Of a stretch of DNA of 64,000 nt, positions 27,541 through 38,832 are shown one piece after another; positions within the stretch are counted from its first letter, which is position 1, and each line of letters starts with the position of its first letter. Origin of the DNA: Rhodanobacter sp. Soil772 (GTDB taxonomy: Bacteria; Pseudomonadota; Gammaproteobacteria; Xanthomonadales; Rhodanobacteraceae); assembly GCF_001428385.1 (NCBI RefSeq), contig NZ_LMSK01000001.1:807355-871354 (forward strand), in the 5' to 3' direction. Under the pieces are notes generated by a model. It was given only the letters and a program-made list of their open reading frames with translations, had not been told where the DNA came from and did no database searches. The translations under genes and the position numbers were made by a program.

Positions 27541-28254
27541 TCACGCAAACGAGGAGCCACAACCTTCCTCAAGTAGCGGCGCGACGGGAAGGCTGTGCGG
27601 CTGTTGCGGAATAGGGTCTGTCCCAAACGTCGTCTGCAGCTCGAACGCGAGTTCGTCCCGATAGCTAAATCCGTACTTCGCAAGGGGAGCATTGGGAGCT
27701 ATCACAGTTTCCAGACACGCAACCAAGTTCGAAAACATGTCGCCCCGGATCAGAGTCAATATGACTTCGCTTTCCGTCCAACCCCCATTCACTCGTCGAG
27801 TTAGCTGAGGTGTGCCGCCATGCGTGTATTTGTGGAGCCACTTGGCTGTTCCCCCTGTCTTCAGACCGTCAGACATCTTCTGAATATCTGGGAAGGTGGG
27901 AATGAGTGATTTGAGCATATCCCCAAGTCCCGGGATGTCTGCCTCAGGGCTATCGACTGACGTCGTCGGGAGTGCTTGAATTTCACTGCAGGTGGCGACG
28001 TAGACGAACCAGTAACCTGCTGTGGACGCCTCGAGCACTGGCCGCAACAGTGCTCCGCCAGTTCCGTATTCCCCAGCCTCCACCAGGCGAACAAGAGCTG
28101 AGTGGTGCTCAAGCGCCAAGTCTATCGCACACCTTGCAAAGGTTGCGCGCAAAGAGGGAGCCTCGCCCGTTGGCATAAGGGATTTCATTCGATCATTGTG
28201 TCTTCGCGACAAATGGCAACGCTCTAAGATCATTCGCAGAGACTCTGCATCCAT
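27541..28254 (-). CDS. Uncharacterised helical protein (DUF6988-like), lower-GC insert
   Basis: A 237-residue cytoplasmic protein with no signal peptide. The pattern HHSALVRLVEAGEYGTGGAL followed by LRPVLEASTAGYWFVYVA resembles the DUF6988 group (recalled, not searched); no catalytic motif is evident. Function unknown. Its DNA is clearly less GC-rich than the flanking crbR-like and crbS-like genes, codon use differs (many AGT, TCA, CTC, AAT codons), and it sits between two genes that are functional partners, so it was probably acquired. AAGG precedes the ATG at 28254. It ends 64 bp from the crbR-like stop. Confidence 0.7.
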   Translation of the reverse strand: MDAESLRMILERCHLSRRHNDRMKSLMPTGEAPSLRATFARCAIDLALEHHSALVRLVEAGEYGTGGALLRPVLEASTAGYWFVYVATCSEIQALPTTSVDSPEADIPGLGDMLKSLIPTFPDIQKMSDGLKTGGTAKWLHKYTHGGTPQLTRRVNGGWTESEVILTLIRGDMFSNLVACLETVIAPNAPLAKYGFSYRDELAFELQTTFGTDPIPQQPHSLPVAPLLEEGCGSSFA

Positions 28255-28401
28255 TGACCTTCCCCCTTTAGCGCATGGCGACAAATCAGCAGGTAGTTGT
28301 AAGCCGGATCCGCTGTTTCTGAAAAAAACGGATTATGCAGAGCTCCAACCTAATTGGAGATGTGGTGAGAAATTTGGCACACATGGCTTAGATAATTCGC
28401 A

Positions 28402-31400
28402 TCACGCTTTTATCGCGCCCGCCGTCACCCGCTGCAACACCTGCCTCAACGCCAACGGTTTCAACGGCTTGTACAGCACTCCCACACCCGCATCGAGCAA
28501 CCGCTGCCGCAACTCCCCATCGCGGTCCGCCGTAAGCATTACGGTCGGCACATCGGCATGCAGTTCGCGCAGCTGCTGCCAGACATCAAAACCGGTGTCG
28601 CCACCGTCCAAGTGAAAATCGAGGATATGCAGATCCGGCCGCCATGGTGCCGCCAGCGCCTGTTCGGCATTGCGCGCGGCATGCACGTGCCAGCCCCAGC
28701 TGGTCAGCAGGTTGCTGAGCGCGGCGAGTGCGGCCGGTTCGTTGTCCAGTACGAGTGCACGACCTGCCGATAGCGACTGCTGCGCATCGGCGACGGGTGG
28801 CAGCCGTATCGCAGCGCGCGCCATCGGCACGCTGAGGTCGAACACGCTGCCGTGACCCGGCCACGAGCGCAGCCCGAGCGGATGTCCGAGCAGGTCAGCC
28901 ATGCGCTGCGCGATGGACAAGCCCAGTCCGAGCCCCTGCCCGCCCGCGGCGCTGCCGCGGCGAAATTCCTGGAAGATCAGTTGCTGTTCCTCCGGCGCGA
29001 TGCCGGGACCGCTGTCCCACACTTCCACGCGCAAACGATCGCCATGCCGGCGCACGCCCAGCAGCACGCGGCCATGTTCGGCGTAGCGCAACGCGTTGGA
29101 CAGAAAGTTCTGCAGCACGCGGCGCAGCAGCTGCGGATCGGAGTGCACCCAGGCACGCGTGCCAACCACGTCCAGCCGCACGCCGCGGTCGAGCGCGATC
29201 GCGCGGAATTCGGCGGCCAGCGGATCGAGTACCTCGGCTAGCGCAAACGCGCGCGGCTGCGGATGCAGACGGCCGCCTTCGAGCCGGGCCACGTCGAGCA
29301 GGCCGGTGAGCAGGCCTTCGGTGGCGGCCAGCGCGCCGTTGAGATGCTGCACAGTGGTGACTTCGCCGCCACGTTCGGTGAGCGCATGGGCGAACAGCTG
29401 CGCCGCGTGCAGCGGCTGCATCAGGTCGTGGGTGACCGCAGCGAGGAAACGGCTCTTAGCCTCGTTCGCGGCCTGCGCTTCGGCCGAGGCCGCGGCGAGT
29501 TCGCGGGTGCGTTCTTCCACGCGAAGTTCCAGCGTCTCGTTGACACGCTTCAGCGCCGCCTCGGCCTGACGGAACGCAGTGACGTCAGTGAAGGTGGCCA
29601 CGAAGCCGCCGCCGGGCATGGGGTTGCCGCGAATCTCGACGATGGTGCCGTCGGGGAAGCGCCGTTCGGACAGATGCCGCGTGCCGGCGCGCATGTGCGC
29701 CAGCCGGCGCTGTACGCGTTGCTCTGCTTCGCCGGGACCGAGCATGCCGGCGTCGATGTTGTGGCGGGTCAGCTCGGCGACCGGGCGGCCTACCTGCAGC
29801 AGCTCGGGCGGGTAGTCGAACAGCTGTGCGTACGGCGTATTCCAGGCGACCAGGTGCAGTTCGGCGTCGACCACGCAGATGCCCTGGCTCATGTTCTCCA
29901 GCGCCGCCTCCAGCACGCGCTGGTTGAAGCGCAGGTCCTGCGCCGCCTCGCCGACGATCGCCACCACGGTGTCCAGATCGTCGCGGCCCTGCCGATGCAC
30001 CACTTCCAGCAGCAGTCGCGCCGAGGCGGCGCCGATCACCGCAGCCAGTTCGTGTTCGACCTCGGCCACGCGCGCACTGCCGGCGAGCCCCGCAGCAGGT
30101 GCGCTGGCAAACAGGTGCTCGACCCGTTCCGACGGCAGGAAGCGCATCGCCAGCGCGCGCAGCTCGACCAGGCCGACATCACCCACGCTGACCGCGCGTA
30201 CCGCCCTGCCGAAACGGGAACCAGCCACCGCGAGCATCACCACGATATTCACCAGCAGGCTCACCACCACGGCACGGCCCAGCCGGTTCCAGTTGCCCAG
30301 CCCGAGCAGGCCATCCGGTGCCAGCCAATGCAGACCGAACGGACCGCCGTGCAGCCATGCCGGTGCAACCGGCAACAGGGTCGGCAGCACCGCGTAGATC
30401 CACACCAGGGTGCCGGCGGCGAGCCCGGCCATCACCGCACGCGAACCCAGCTGCGGCCGGTACACCGCCGCCAGCAGCGCCGGCGTGAGCCCGGCCAGCG
30501 CGGAGAACGAGATCGCACCGATATCGGCCAGCACCTCGTTGCGCGCCAGCACGCGGCTGTACGCCCACGCCAGCAGGATCAGCACCAGGATCGCCACGCG
30601 CCGGTGGTTCAGCAGTTCACCGCGCAGGTCGCCGTGCTCGTCGCGCCCCCAGCCGGCGCGCACGCGCAACGGCGCGATGAAGTGGTTGACCACCATCAGG
30701 CTCAACGCCAGCGTAGCGATCACCACCATGCTGGTGGCCGCGCTCAGGCCACCGAGAAACGCGATCAGCGCCAGGCCATGCTCGCCGCGCGCCAGCGGCA
30801 ACGCCAGCACGTACATGTCCGACGACACCCCGCTCGACCCCAGCCATGCATCGCCCAACCGCGCCAGCGGCAGGATCGGCAGCGAGATCAGCAGCAGGTA
30901 CAACGGGAACAGCCAGCGCGCGGTGCGCAGCTGTCCGTCGTCGCGGCACTCCACGATGCCCGCGTAGAACTGGTGCGGCATGGTGAACATCGCCAGCGCG
31001 CCGAGCAGGATCAGCGCGGGGAAACCGCCGCTGTCCGGCGGCGGCGGAACGTGGCTCGGCAAGCCTGTCGGCAAGGCAGTGAACAGCAGCGTGCCCAGCG
31101 CCAGCATCGCGCCGAGCTTGAACAGCGACTCGAACGCCATCGCCAGCACCAGCCCGCGGTTGTGCGCCATCGTCGACGCGCGCCGCGTGCCGAACAGCAT
31201 CGCGAACAGCGCCATCAGCAACGCCACGTACAGCGCGCTGTCCTGCCACGGGTTGGACTCGGCCAATTGGCCGTGGCTGAGGATGCCGTAGCTCATCGCC
31301 ACCGCCTTCAGCTGCAGCGCGATGTACGGCACGATGCCGATCACCACCACCGCGGTGACCAGCGCCGCCAGCCCGGAATGCCGCCCCAGCCGCACCGCGA

Positions 31401-31722
31401 TCAGGTCGGCCAGCGAACCGGCGTTGTACTCGCGCACCAGCTGCACCAACCGGCCGAGAAACTTCAGCGCGAACAGGTACATCAGGATCGCCCCGACAAA
31501 CGTCGGCGGCAGCCACCAGCCCGAACGGCTGGCCTGGGTCACCGTGCCGTAGAACGTCCACGAAGTGCAGTGGATCGCCAGCGACAGCGCATACACGATC
31601 GCCCAGCGCTTTTCGAACAGCTGCGGGCGACGCTCGCCGAGCAGGGCCACGCCGAACAGCAGGGCGAGCCAGCACAAGGCAGCAAACGCGATGACGCTGG
31701 CACTCAGCACGCCGGGCTCCAT
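28402..31722 (-). CDS. Hybrid sensor histidine kinase with sodium/solute-symporter domain, CrbS/MxtR-like
   Basis: The 1106-residue protein has, in order, an SLC5/SSS-type transmembrane domain (about 1-500, starting MEPGVLSASVIAFAALCWLA), a linker and PAS domain (about 610-735), a HisKA domain with phospho-acceptor His765 in FLAAVTHDLMQPLHA, an ATPase domain with SNALRYAEHG and GLGLGLSIAQRMADL, and a C-terminal receiver with Asp1035 in LHILDFHLDGG. This is the CrbS/MxtR architecture, a sensor for acetate-related metabolism. The partner regulator lies at 26818. The start at 31722 is the first Met of the symporter domain; an upstream extension would run into a repeat element. Confidence 0.9.
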   Translation of the reverse strand: MEPGVLSASVIAFAALCWLALLFGVALLGERRPQLFEKRWAIVYALSLAIHCTSWTFYGTVTQASRSGWWLPPTFVGAILMYLFALKFLGRLVQLVREYNAGSLADLIAVRLGRHSGLAALVTAVVVIGIVPYIALQLKAVAMSYGILSHGQLAESNPWQDSALYVALLMALFAMLFGTRRASTMAHNRGLVLAMAFESLFKLGAMLALGTLLFTALPTGLPSHVPPPPDSGGFPALILLGALAMFTMPHQFYAGIVECRDDGQLRTARWLFPLYLLLISLPILPLARLGDAWLGSSGVSSDMYVLALPLARGEHGLALIAFLGGLSAATSMVVIATLALSLMVVNHFIAPLRVRAGWGRDEHGDLRGELLNHRRVAILVLILLAWAYSRVLARNEVLADIGAISFSALAGLTPALLAAVYRPQLGSRAVMAGLAAGTLVWIYAVLPTLLPVAPAWLHGGPFGLHWLAPDGLLGLGNWNRLGRAVVVSLLVNIVVMLAVAGSRFGRAVRAVSVGDVGLVELRALAMRFLPSERVEHLFASAPAAGLAGSARVAEVEHELAAVIGAASARLLLEVVHRQGRDDLDTVVAIVGEAAQDLRFNQRVLEAALENMSQGICVVDAELHLVAWNTPYAQLFDYPPELLQVGRPVAELTRHNIDAGMLGPGEAEQRVQRRLAHMRAGTRHLSERRFPDGTIVEIRGNPMPGGGFVATFTDVTAFRQAEAALKRVNETLELRVEERTRELAAASAEAQAANEAKSRFLAAVTHDLMQPLHAAQLFAHALTERGGEVTTVQHLNGALAATEGLLTGLLDVARLEGGRLHPQPRAFALAEVLDPLAAEFRAIALDRGVRLDVVGTRAWVHSDPQLLRRVLQNFLSNALRYAEHGRVLLGVRRHGDRLRVEVWDSGPGIAPEEQQLIFQEFRRGSAAGGQGLGLGLSIAQRMADLLGHPLGLRSWPGHGSVFDLSVPMARAAIRLPPVADAQQSLSAGRALVLDNEPAALAALSNLLTSWGWHVHAARNAEQALAAPWRPDLHILDFHLDGGDTGFDVWQQLRELHADVPTVMLTADRDGELRQRLLDAGVGVLYKPLKPLALRQVLQRVTAGAIKA

Positions 31723-31735
31723 GGGCAGCTGTACT

Positions 31736-31834
31736 CCCTCCCCTGCTCGCAGGGGAGGGTTGCGGTGGGGTGCTTTTGATCTTTGCGCAAGCTCGGACAA
31801 CCCCCTCCCGATCTCCCCCTGCACGCAGGGGGAG
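31736..31834. repeat. Paired hairpin repeat element upstream of the crbS-like gene
   Basis: Two related hairpins lie about 55 bp apart: CCCTCCCCTGC/GCAGGGGAGGG (31736-31759) and CTCCCCCTGC/GCAGGGGGAG (31813-31834). Such C-rich hairpins are common dispersed repeats in Xanthomonadales. The element fills the gap between the crbS-like start (14 bp away) and the esterase stop (16 bp away), so it covers the whole crbS upstream region. Confidence 0.75.
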
Positions 31835-31849
31835 CAGCAGAAGCAGCCA

Positions 31850-32887
31850 TCAATGCCCTACTGGCAACCCCAGCGCACGAACCGCGTTCACCACCCAGCG
31901 CAACTGCACGCCGTGGCGGCTGTCGTAGTCGGCTCCGGAATATCCCCACCAGTCCCAGCATGCTTGCGGATTCAAGGGCGCGAAACTTGCGCGGGTCTGA
32001 GGATATAGCACCGCCACGTCGTAGACGTCGGCCCAGCGATTGAAGCCGGCGTCTTCGACGAAGGCCTTGCCTACCGCGTCGACGTTCTGCTTGCAGCCGT
32101 GGAACGCGACCACCACGCCGCACGACTTGCCCGCAAGGCAGTCCGGCGGCAGGTAGACGTAGCCGGTGTCGGCCATGAAGGCATCGGCGCCACCGGGGCG
32201 CAATGCGTTCTGGTCGAACGTGCGCAGCTCGCCGCGTGCCTGGGTCGCCGCACGCGCCGGCTTGCCGAACATCTGCGCGAAGATCTCGCCGGCGGCGTCG
32301 AAGCCGCAGTGACCGAGATACGGCGCCACCGACTTGTCGCAGTCGTCGCCGCTGCCGGCCACCGGCAGGTTGTGCGCGAATGCGCGCTGGCCGTCGTCAT
32401 GCACCTGCATGTTCTTCAGGCCCGGCGTGCCATCGCGCAGTTGCTCATAAAAATGCGCGCCGGCCTCAGCCACCGCTGGCGCGACCAATGCATCGTCCTT
32501 GCCATGCAGCAGATAGACGCGGGCGTGTGCCAGGTCCTTCAACGCGCCGATTTCGCCGGCTGCGGAACGCTTCGTGGCGCTGGCCACCAGCGCGCCGACA
32601 TCCGGCGCGGGCGTGCCCTTCATGCAACTGCCCAGGGCAACCGGCAGCTTGCCGCCGGCGCAGCCGTACGGGCCGCCGGCGACCAGGGCCGCATTCGGGA
32701 ACAGTTCCGGATACGCCAATTGCATCTGCGCAGCCATGTATGCGCCGGACGAGAGGCCGACCACGGCGGTACGCGCCGGATCGATTTTCAAGCCGGGCAG
32801 GTTCGAACCGGCGTCTTTCGCGCAGGCGCTGCCGGCGCTGGCCAGCAGGGCCAGCCACAGCAGGCGGGTTACCCATCGGGTGTTCAT
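31850..32887 (-). CDS. Exported PHB depolymerase-like esterase
   Basis: A 345-residue alpha/beta-hydrolase with a signal peptide (about 1-23, ending SACA). The lipase box is GLSSGAYMAA with nucleophile Ser47, close to the N-terminus as in the type with the oxyanion region later; VVVAFHGCKQNVDAVGK is the extracellular PHB depolymerase oxyanion segment, and the order of these elements matches circularly permuted depolymerase domains. It should hydrolyse polyhydroxybutyrate or related polyesters outside the cytoplasm. The TonB receptor gene ends 75 bp upstream on the same strand, so cotranscription is likely. Confidence 0.78.
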   Translation of the reverse strand: MNTRWVTRLLWLALLASAGSACAKDAGSNLPGLKIDPARTAVVGLSSGAYMAAQMQLAYPELFPNAALVAGGPYGCAGGKLPVALGSCMKGTPAPDVGALVASATKRSAAGEIGALKDLAHARVYLLHGKDDALVAPAVAEAGAHFYEQLRDGTPGLKNMQVHDDGQRAFAHNLPVAGSGDDCDKSVAPYLGHCGFDAAGEIFAQMFGKPARAATQARGELRTFDQNALRPGGADAFMADTGYVYLPPDCLAGKSCGVVVAFHGCKQNVDAVGKAFVEDAGFNRWADVYDVAVLYPQTRASFAPLNPQACWDWWGYSGADYDSRHGVQLRWVVNAVRALGLPVGH

Positions 32888-32962
32888 CGGTCCGCTCCGT
32901 TTGGTCATTCCAGTCCAGGCGTCATGCCGGGTGGGCACTATCCACCCGGCAGAAGCCGTGCG

Positions 32963-35248
32963 TCAGAAGTTGTAGCGCACGTTGGCGTACCAGTTGCGCG
33001 GCATGCCGTAATACGCCGTGCGGATGTTGCCTACGCTGGAGAATTCCTGGCCGTCGGTCTTGTAGACCTTGTCGCCGAGGTTGCGCACGCCGGTGCGGAA
33101 CTGCCAGTGGCCGTCGGCGGAGTCGTAGATGCCGAACAGGCCGGTCACCGAGTAGGCCTTCTGGCTCAGCGCGTCGTAGTTGTCCACGCTGAGCCAGGTC
33201 TCGCTGCGGTACGACCAGTCCGCGCCGATGGTGATCGCGCTGCCGTCGCCCAGGTTGAAGGCCTGCGTGGCCGCAACCCGCGACGTCCAGGTCGGCGAGA
33301 ACGGCACGTGCTTGTGCAACTCGGGGTTGTACAGCGGATCGCTGGGATCGAGCCGGTGGTCGACGAACTTGGCGTAGCGCGCGTCCATGTAGCCGACCTG
33401 GGCCGACAATCGGGTGCCCTGCCCGAGCACGGCGGCGCCCTCGAACTCGATGCCGTCCATCTTCAGCTTGGCGGCGTTGATCACCGGGAACGCGAAGGTC
33501 GGGGTGATCGCGCCAGGGTTCTGCACTTCCGACACGCGTGCCTGGAAGTCGGTGTAGTCGCTGTGGAACGCGGCCAGGTTCGCCTGCAGCTTGTTGTCGG
33601 CCGAGCGCCACTTCATGCCCAGCTCGTAGGTCCACACGTACTCGGGGTTGTATTCGGCGCTCTTCGTTTCGGCGGCAGTGTTGGCGCGGCCGTTGAAGCC
33701 GCCGGACTTGAAGCCGCGGCTGGCCGAGGCGTAGAGCATGGTCTGCGGATCGAGCTGCTTCTGCAGGCTGAGCGTGGGTGTCCACGCATTCCAGCGCTTG
33801 TTCGCGCTGAACGCCACGGTCTCGTTGATCGCACTGAACGGCGCGCCCCAGAACGTGCTGGTGGTGCGGTCGTAGTCCTTGTGGTCGCTGCTGTAGCGCA
33901 CGCCGGCGGCCAGCGTCCAGCTCGGCACGAACTCCCAGTTCACGTGCGCGAAGCCGGCGTAGGTGGTGGTGGTGAGGTCGTCGTCGATGGTGCGCAGGAA
34001 GGTGATCGGCGTGCCGGCGAGGGCGAACAGGTCGCTGGCATAGGCCTCCTGATGCGACGGCACGGTCTCGCGCAGCCAGTACAGGCCGTAGACCGCCTGC
34101 AGGTTGCTGCCGTTGTCGTACTGCAGCTGCAGTTCCTGGCTCGCCTGCTTCTGGTGGAAATCGACCAGCACGTCGCCCAGTTCGAACTGCGAGGCGTCGA
34201 TGTCGATATAGGAATGGCTGTCGAGCTTGCGGAACGCGCTGATGCTCTTGAGGCTCCACTGGTCGGACAGCTTCCAGCCGAGGTTCAGCGCGGCGCCCTT
34301 GTGCTCGAGCCGCTGGCCCTTGTCCGGATCGAACGAGGTGCGCGTCTTGAAGTCGTACTTCTGGTCCGGATCGGGGGTGTACAGCGGCACCGAACCGAAC
34401 ACCAGGTCGGTGCGTTTCAGCACGGAGACCGGCTGGCCCAGGGTCAAGCCGGTGTCCTGCTTGGTGTAGTCGAGGCTGAGCACCGCGTCGAAGTTCTCCG
34501 ACGGGTGGTAGCGCAGCTTGCCGCGCACGGACTTGCTGTCCCCGTCGTTGTACTTGTGGCCGGTGGACGGATCGGTGACGTAGCCGTCGGTCTTGGTCAC
34601 CCCGCCGGCGATCGAGGCCGACCACGCGCCGCCCAGCGGACCGCCGAGATAGAACTTGCCCTCGCGCCGGCCGTAGTTGCCGAAACCGGCCTCGACCGAA
34701 CCCTCGGTGCTCTCGCCCGGGTTCTTCGTCACCACCTTGACCGCACCGCCGGTGGAGTTCTTGCCGTACAGCGTACCTTGCGGGCCGCGCAGCACCTCGA
34801 CGCGCTCGACGTCGAACAGGCTGATCAATCCGCCCTGGATGCGCGAGTAATAGACGTCGTCGACGTACATGCCCACGCCCGGGTCGAAGGTCTGCAGCGC
34901 ATCCGGCTGGCCGATGCCGCGGATGAAGATGTTCACCGCCGAGGACGAGCCGCGGCCCTGCACGATGTTCATGTTCGGCACTGCGCCCTGCAGGCCGTCG
35001 ACGCTGTTCGCCTGCAAGTCCTTCATGTCCTCGCCGCTGAACGCGGTGATCGCGACCGGCACCTTCTCCAGCGATTCGTCGCGACGCCGCGCACTGACCG
35101 TCACTTCCTCCAGCTGCTTGGCCTCGGCCTGTTTCGCTGCCGTCGGCTTGGCGCCGGCGTTCTCGTTCGCCTGCTGTGCGTGCAGCGGCACGATGAAGGC
35201 CAGCCCCAGAACCAGACCGATCGCCGAACTCAGATGCGTGCGTTTCAT
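32963..35248 (-). CDS. TonB-dependent outer-membrane receptor
   Basis: A 761-residue receptor with a signal peptide (1-24, ending PLHAQ), a probable TonB-box region before LEEVTVSARRRDES, a plug domain (about 50-170, with VPVAITAFSGEDM, NIFIRGIGQPDALQTFDPGVG and VEVLRGPQGTLYGKNSTGGA) and a 22-strand-type barrel ending in ...NWYANVRYNF. The terminal Phe is the usual assembly signal. The substrate is unknown. Adjacency to the exported depolymerase suggests uptake of 3HB oligomers or another polyester breakdown product, which would be unusual for the family. The ATG at 35248 gives the signal peptide; the divergent permease starts 155 bp away. Confidence 0.86.
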   Translation of the reverse strand: MKRTHLSSAIGLVLGLAFIVPLHAQQANENAGAKPTAAKQAEAKQLEEVTVSARRRDESLEKVPVAITAFSGEDMKDLQANSVDGLQGAVPNMNIVQGRGSSSAVNIFIRGIGQPDALQTFDPGVGMYVDDVYYSRIQGGLISLFDVERVEVLRGPQGTLYGKNSTGGAVKVVTKNPGESTEGSVEAGFGNYGRREGKFYLGGPLGGAWSASIAGGVTKTDGYVTDPSTGHKYNDGDSKSVRGKLRYHPSENFDAVLSLDYTKQDTGLTLGQPVSVLKRTDLVFGSVPLYTPDPDQKYDFKTRTSFDPDKGQRLEHKGAALNLGWKLSDQWSLKSISAFRKLDSHSYIDIDASQFELGDVLVDFHQKQASQELQLQYDNGSNLQAVYGLYWLRETVPSHQEAYASDLFALAGTPITFLRTIDDDLTTTTYAGFAHVNWEFVPSWTLAAGVRYSSDHKDYDRTTSTFWGAPFSAINETVAFSANKRWNAWTPTLSLQKQLDPQTMLYASASRGFKSGGFNGRANTAAETKSAEYNPEYVWTYELGMKWRSADNKLQANLAAFHSDYTDFQARVSEVQNPGAITPTFAFPVINAAKLKMDGIEFEGAAVLGQGTRLSAQVGYMDARYAKFVDHRLDPSDPLYNPELHKHVPFSPTWTSRVAATQAFNLGDGSAITIGADWSYRSETWLSVDNYDALSQKAYSVTGLFGIYDSADGHWQFRTGVRNLGDKVYKTDGQEFSSVGNIRTAYYGMPRNWYANVRYNF

Positions 35249-35403
35249 GACGTCCCCTTGCAGTGAATGCATCGCTCGCGCGAATGCTGATGAGGGGAGA
35301 GTAGGCGGCGCCGTGCGCCGGCGGCACTTGTACCTTCGTACAGTGCCGCCGGCATGGCGCGTCCGGGATACTCGACGCCAAGTCGTGGCGGGGAGATTCA
35401 CGG

Positions 35404-36801
35404 ATGGCGTTTCTGATCGTGCTGGCTGCACTGTGCTTCCTGATGTTCGCGGCCTATCGCGGCTACAGCGTGATCCTGTTCGCGCCGATCGCCGCGCTGG
35501 GCGCGGTGCTGCTGACCGAGCCGTCGCTGGTGGCGCCGATGTTCACCGGCCTGTTCATGGACAAGATGGTCGGCTTCCTCAAGCTGTACTTCCCGGTGTT
35601 CATGCTGGGCGCGGTGTTCGGCAAGCTGATCGAGCTGTCCGGGTTTTCCAAATCCATCGTGGCGGCCACCATCGGCCTGGTCGGGCGCAGCCGGGCGATC
35701 CTGTCGATCGTGCTGGTGTGCGCGCTGCTGACCTACGGCGGCGTGTCGCTGTTCGTGGTGGTGTTCGCGGTGTACCCGTTCGCCGCCGAACTGTTCCGCC
35801 AGTCCGACATCCCGAAGCGGCTGATCCCCGGCACCATCGCGCTGGGCGCGTTCACCTTCACCATGGATTCGCTGCCGGGCACGCCGCAGATCCAGAACAT
35901 CATCCCCACGTCGTTCTTCGGCACCGACACCTGGGCTGCGCCCTGGCTGGGCACGATCGGCGGCGTGTTCATCCTGATCGCCGGACTGGCCTACCTCGAC
36001 CATCGACGGCGCAAGGCCGCCGCGGCCGGCGAAGGCTATGGCGACAACCTGCTCAACGAACCGGCACCGTTCGAAGCCGCGAGCTTGCCGCATCCATTGA
36101 TCGCGCTGCTGCCGCTGGTGCTGGTCGGCGCGTGCAACAAGCTGTTCACCGACCTGATCCCGCGTGTGTACGGCGAAACCCAGTCGTTCCTGCCCAGCGT
36201 GGTCGGCAACGCCAAGCCGGTGGTGCAGGAAGTATCCAAGGTCGCGGCGATCTGGGCGGTCGAGGGCGCGCTGCTGGTCGGCATCCTGTGCGTGCTGGTG
36301 TTCGCCTGGCGTGCGGTGACCCGGCAGCTGGCCGCCGGCAGCCAGGCCGCGGTCGGCGGTGCGCTGCTGGCCTCGATGAATACCGCTTCGGAATACGGTT
36401 TCGGCGCGGTGATCGCCGCCCTGCCCGGCTTCAAGCTGGTCGCCGATGCGCTGCACACGATTCCGAATCCGCTGCTCAACGAGGCGGTCACCGTCACCGC
36501 GCTGGCCGGCATCACCGGCTCGGCCTCCGGCGGCATGAGCATCGCCCTGGGCGCGATGGCCGAGACCTTCATCGCCAACGCGAACGCCGCCGGCATCCCG
36601 ATGGAAGTGCTGCACCGGGTCGCCGCGATGGCCTCCGGCGGCATGGACACGCTGCCGCACAACGGCGCGGTGATCACCCTGCTGGCGGTGACCGGACTGA
36701 CCCACCGGCAGTCCTACAGGGACATCTTCGCGATCACCGTGATCAAGACCCTGGCGGTGCTGGTGGTGATCGCGGCGTACTATTTCCTCGGCGTGGTGTA
36801 G
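35404..36801 (+). CDS. GntP-family permease, possible 3-hydroxybutyrate transporter
   Basis: A 465-residue inner-membrane protein with about 12-14 hydrophobic segments and GntP/ArsB-like motifs (FPVFMLGAVFGKLIELSGF, LTYGGVSLFVVVF and GITGSASGGMSIALGAM). GntP proteins carry gluconate-like acids or, in one subgroup, D-beta-hydroxybutyrate. The gene is divergent from the TonB receptor/depolymerase pair, and 3HB transport is inferred from this context. A RBS-like GGGGAG precedes the ATG. Gluconate or another small hydroxyacid remains possible. Confidence 0.8.
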   Translation: MAFLIVLAALCFLMFAAYRGYSVILFAPIAALGAVLLTEPSLVAPMFTGLFMDKMVGFLKLYFPVFMLGAVFGKLIELSGFSKSIVAATIGLVGRSRAILSIVLVCALLTYGGVSLFVVVFAVYPFAAELFRQSDIPKRLIPGTIALGAFTFTMDSLPGTPQIQNIIPTSFFGTDTWAAPWLGTIGGVFILIAGLAYLDHRRRKAAAAGEGYGDNLLNEPAPFEAASLPHPLIALLPLVLVGACNKLFTDLIPRVYGETQSFLPSVVGNAKPVVQEVSKVAAIWAVEGALLVGILCVLVFAWRAVTRQLAAGSQAAVGGALLASMNTASEYGFGAVIAALPGFKLVADALHTIPNPLLNEAVTVTALAGITGSASGGMSIALGAMAETFIANANAAGIPMEVLHRVAAMASGGMDTLPHNGAVITLLAVTGLTHRQSYRDIFAITVIKTLAVLVVIAAYYFLGVV

Positions 36802-36952
36802 CCGCGCCGACGGCATCCCGCAGACCGCGGCCGTGAGGCCGGATGAACGGGTGATCGAAATGACGGGCAAGTTGTCACGCAAGTCCGTATAATCGGTCAA
36901 TTCGTCCTTCAAAAACCTGCGTGACGGCCATCGAGCCGCCCGAGTCGATCCC

Positions 36953-38779
<1,827 letters not shown>

Positions 38780-38802
38780 GTCGTCGTTCCACGTGATTGA
38801 CC

Positions 38803-38828
38803 GGAAGGCCGCCGCAAGGCGGCTTTCT
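38803..38828. terminator. Hairpin between convergent typA and LysR gene
   Basis: GAAGGCCGCC - GCAA - GGCGGCTTTC forms a stem of about 9 bp (one G-T pair), 24 bp after typA and 5 bp before the LysR gene stop. A short T-run gives a U-tract for typA. Confidence 0.72.
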
Positions 38829-38832
38829 GTTG

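Noticed and set aside
32099-35266. Plus-strand reading frame of 1055 codons antisense to the esterase and TonB receptor
   Set aside because: High-GC shadow frame: extreme Arg/Val/His content and no family likeness, while the minus-strand genes have clear signal peptides, motifs and termini.
36872-36893. Full typA promoter TTGTCA...TATAAT
   Set aside because: The -10 is good, but TTGTCA is only 10 bp upstream, far too close for a sigma-70 -35.
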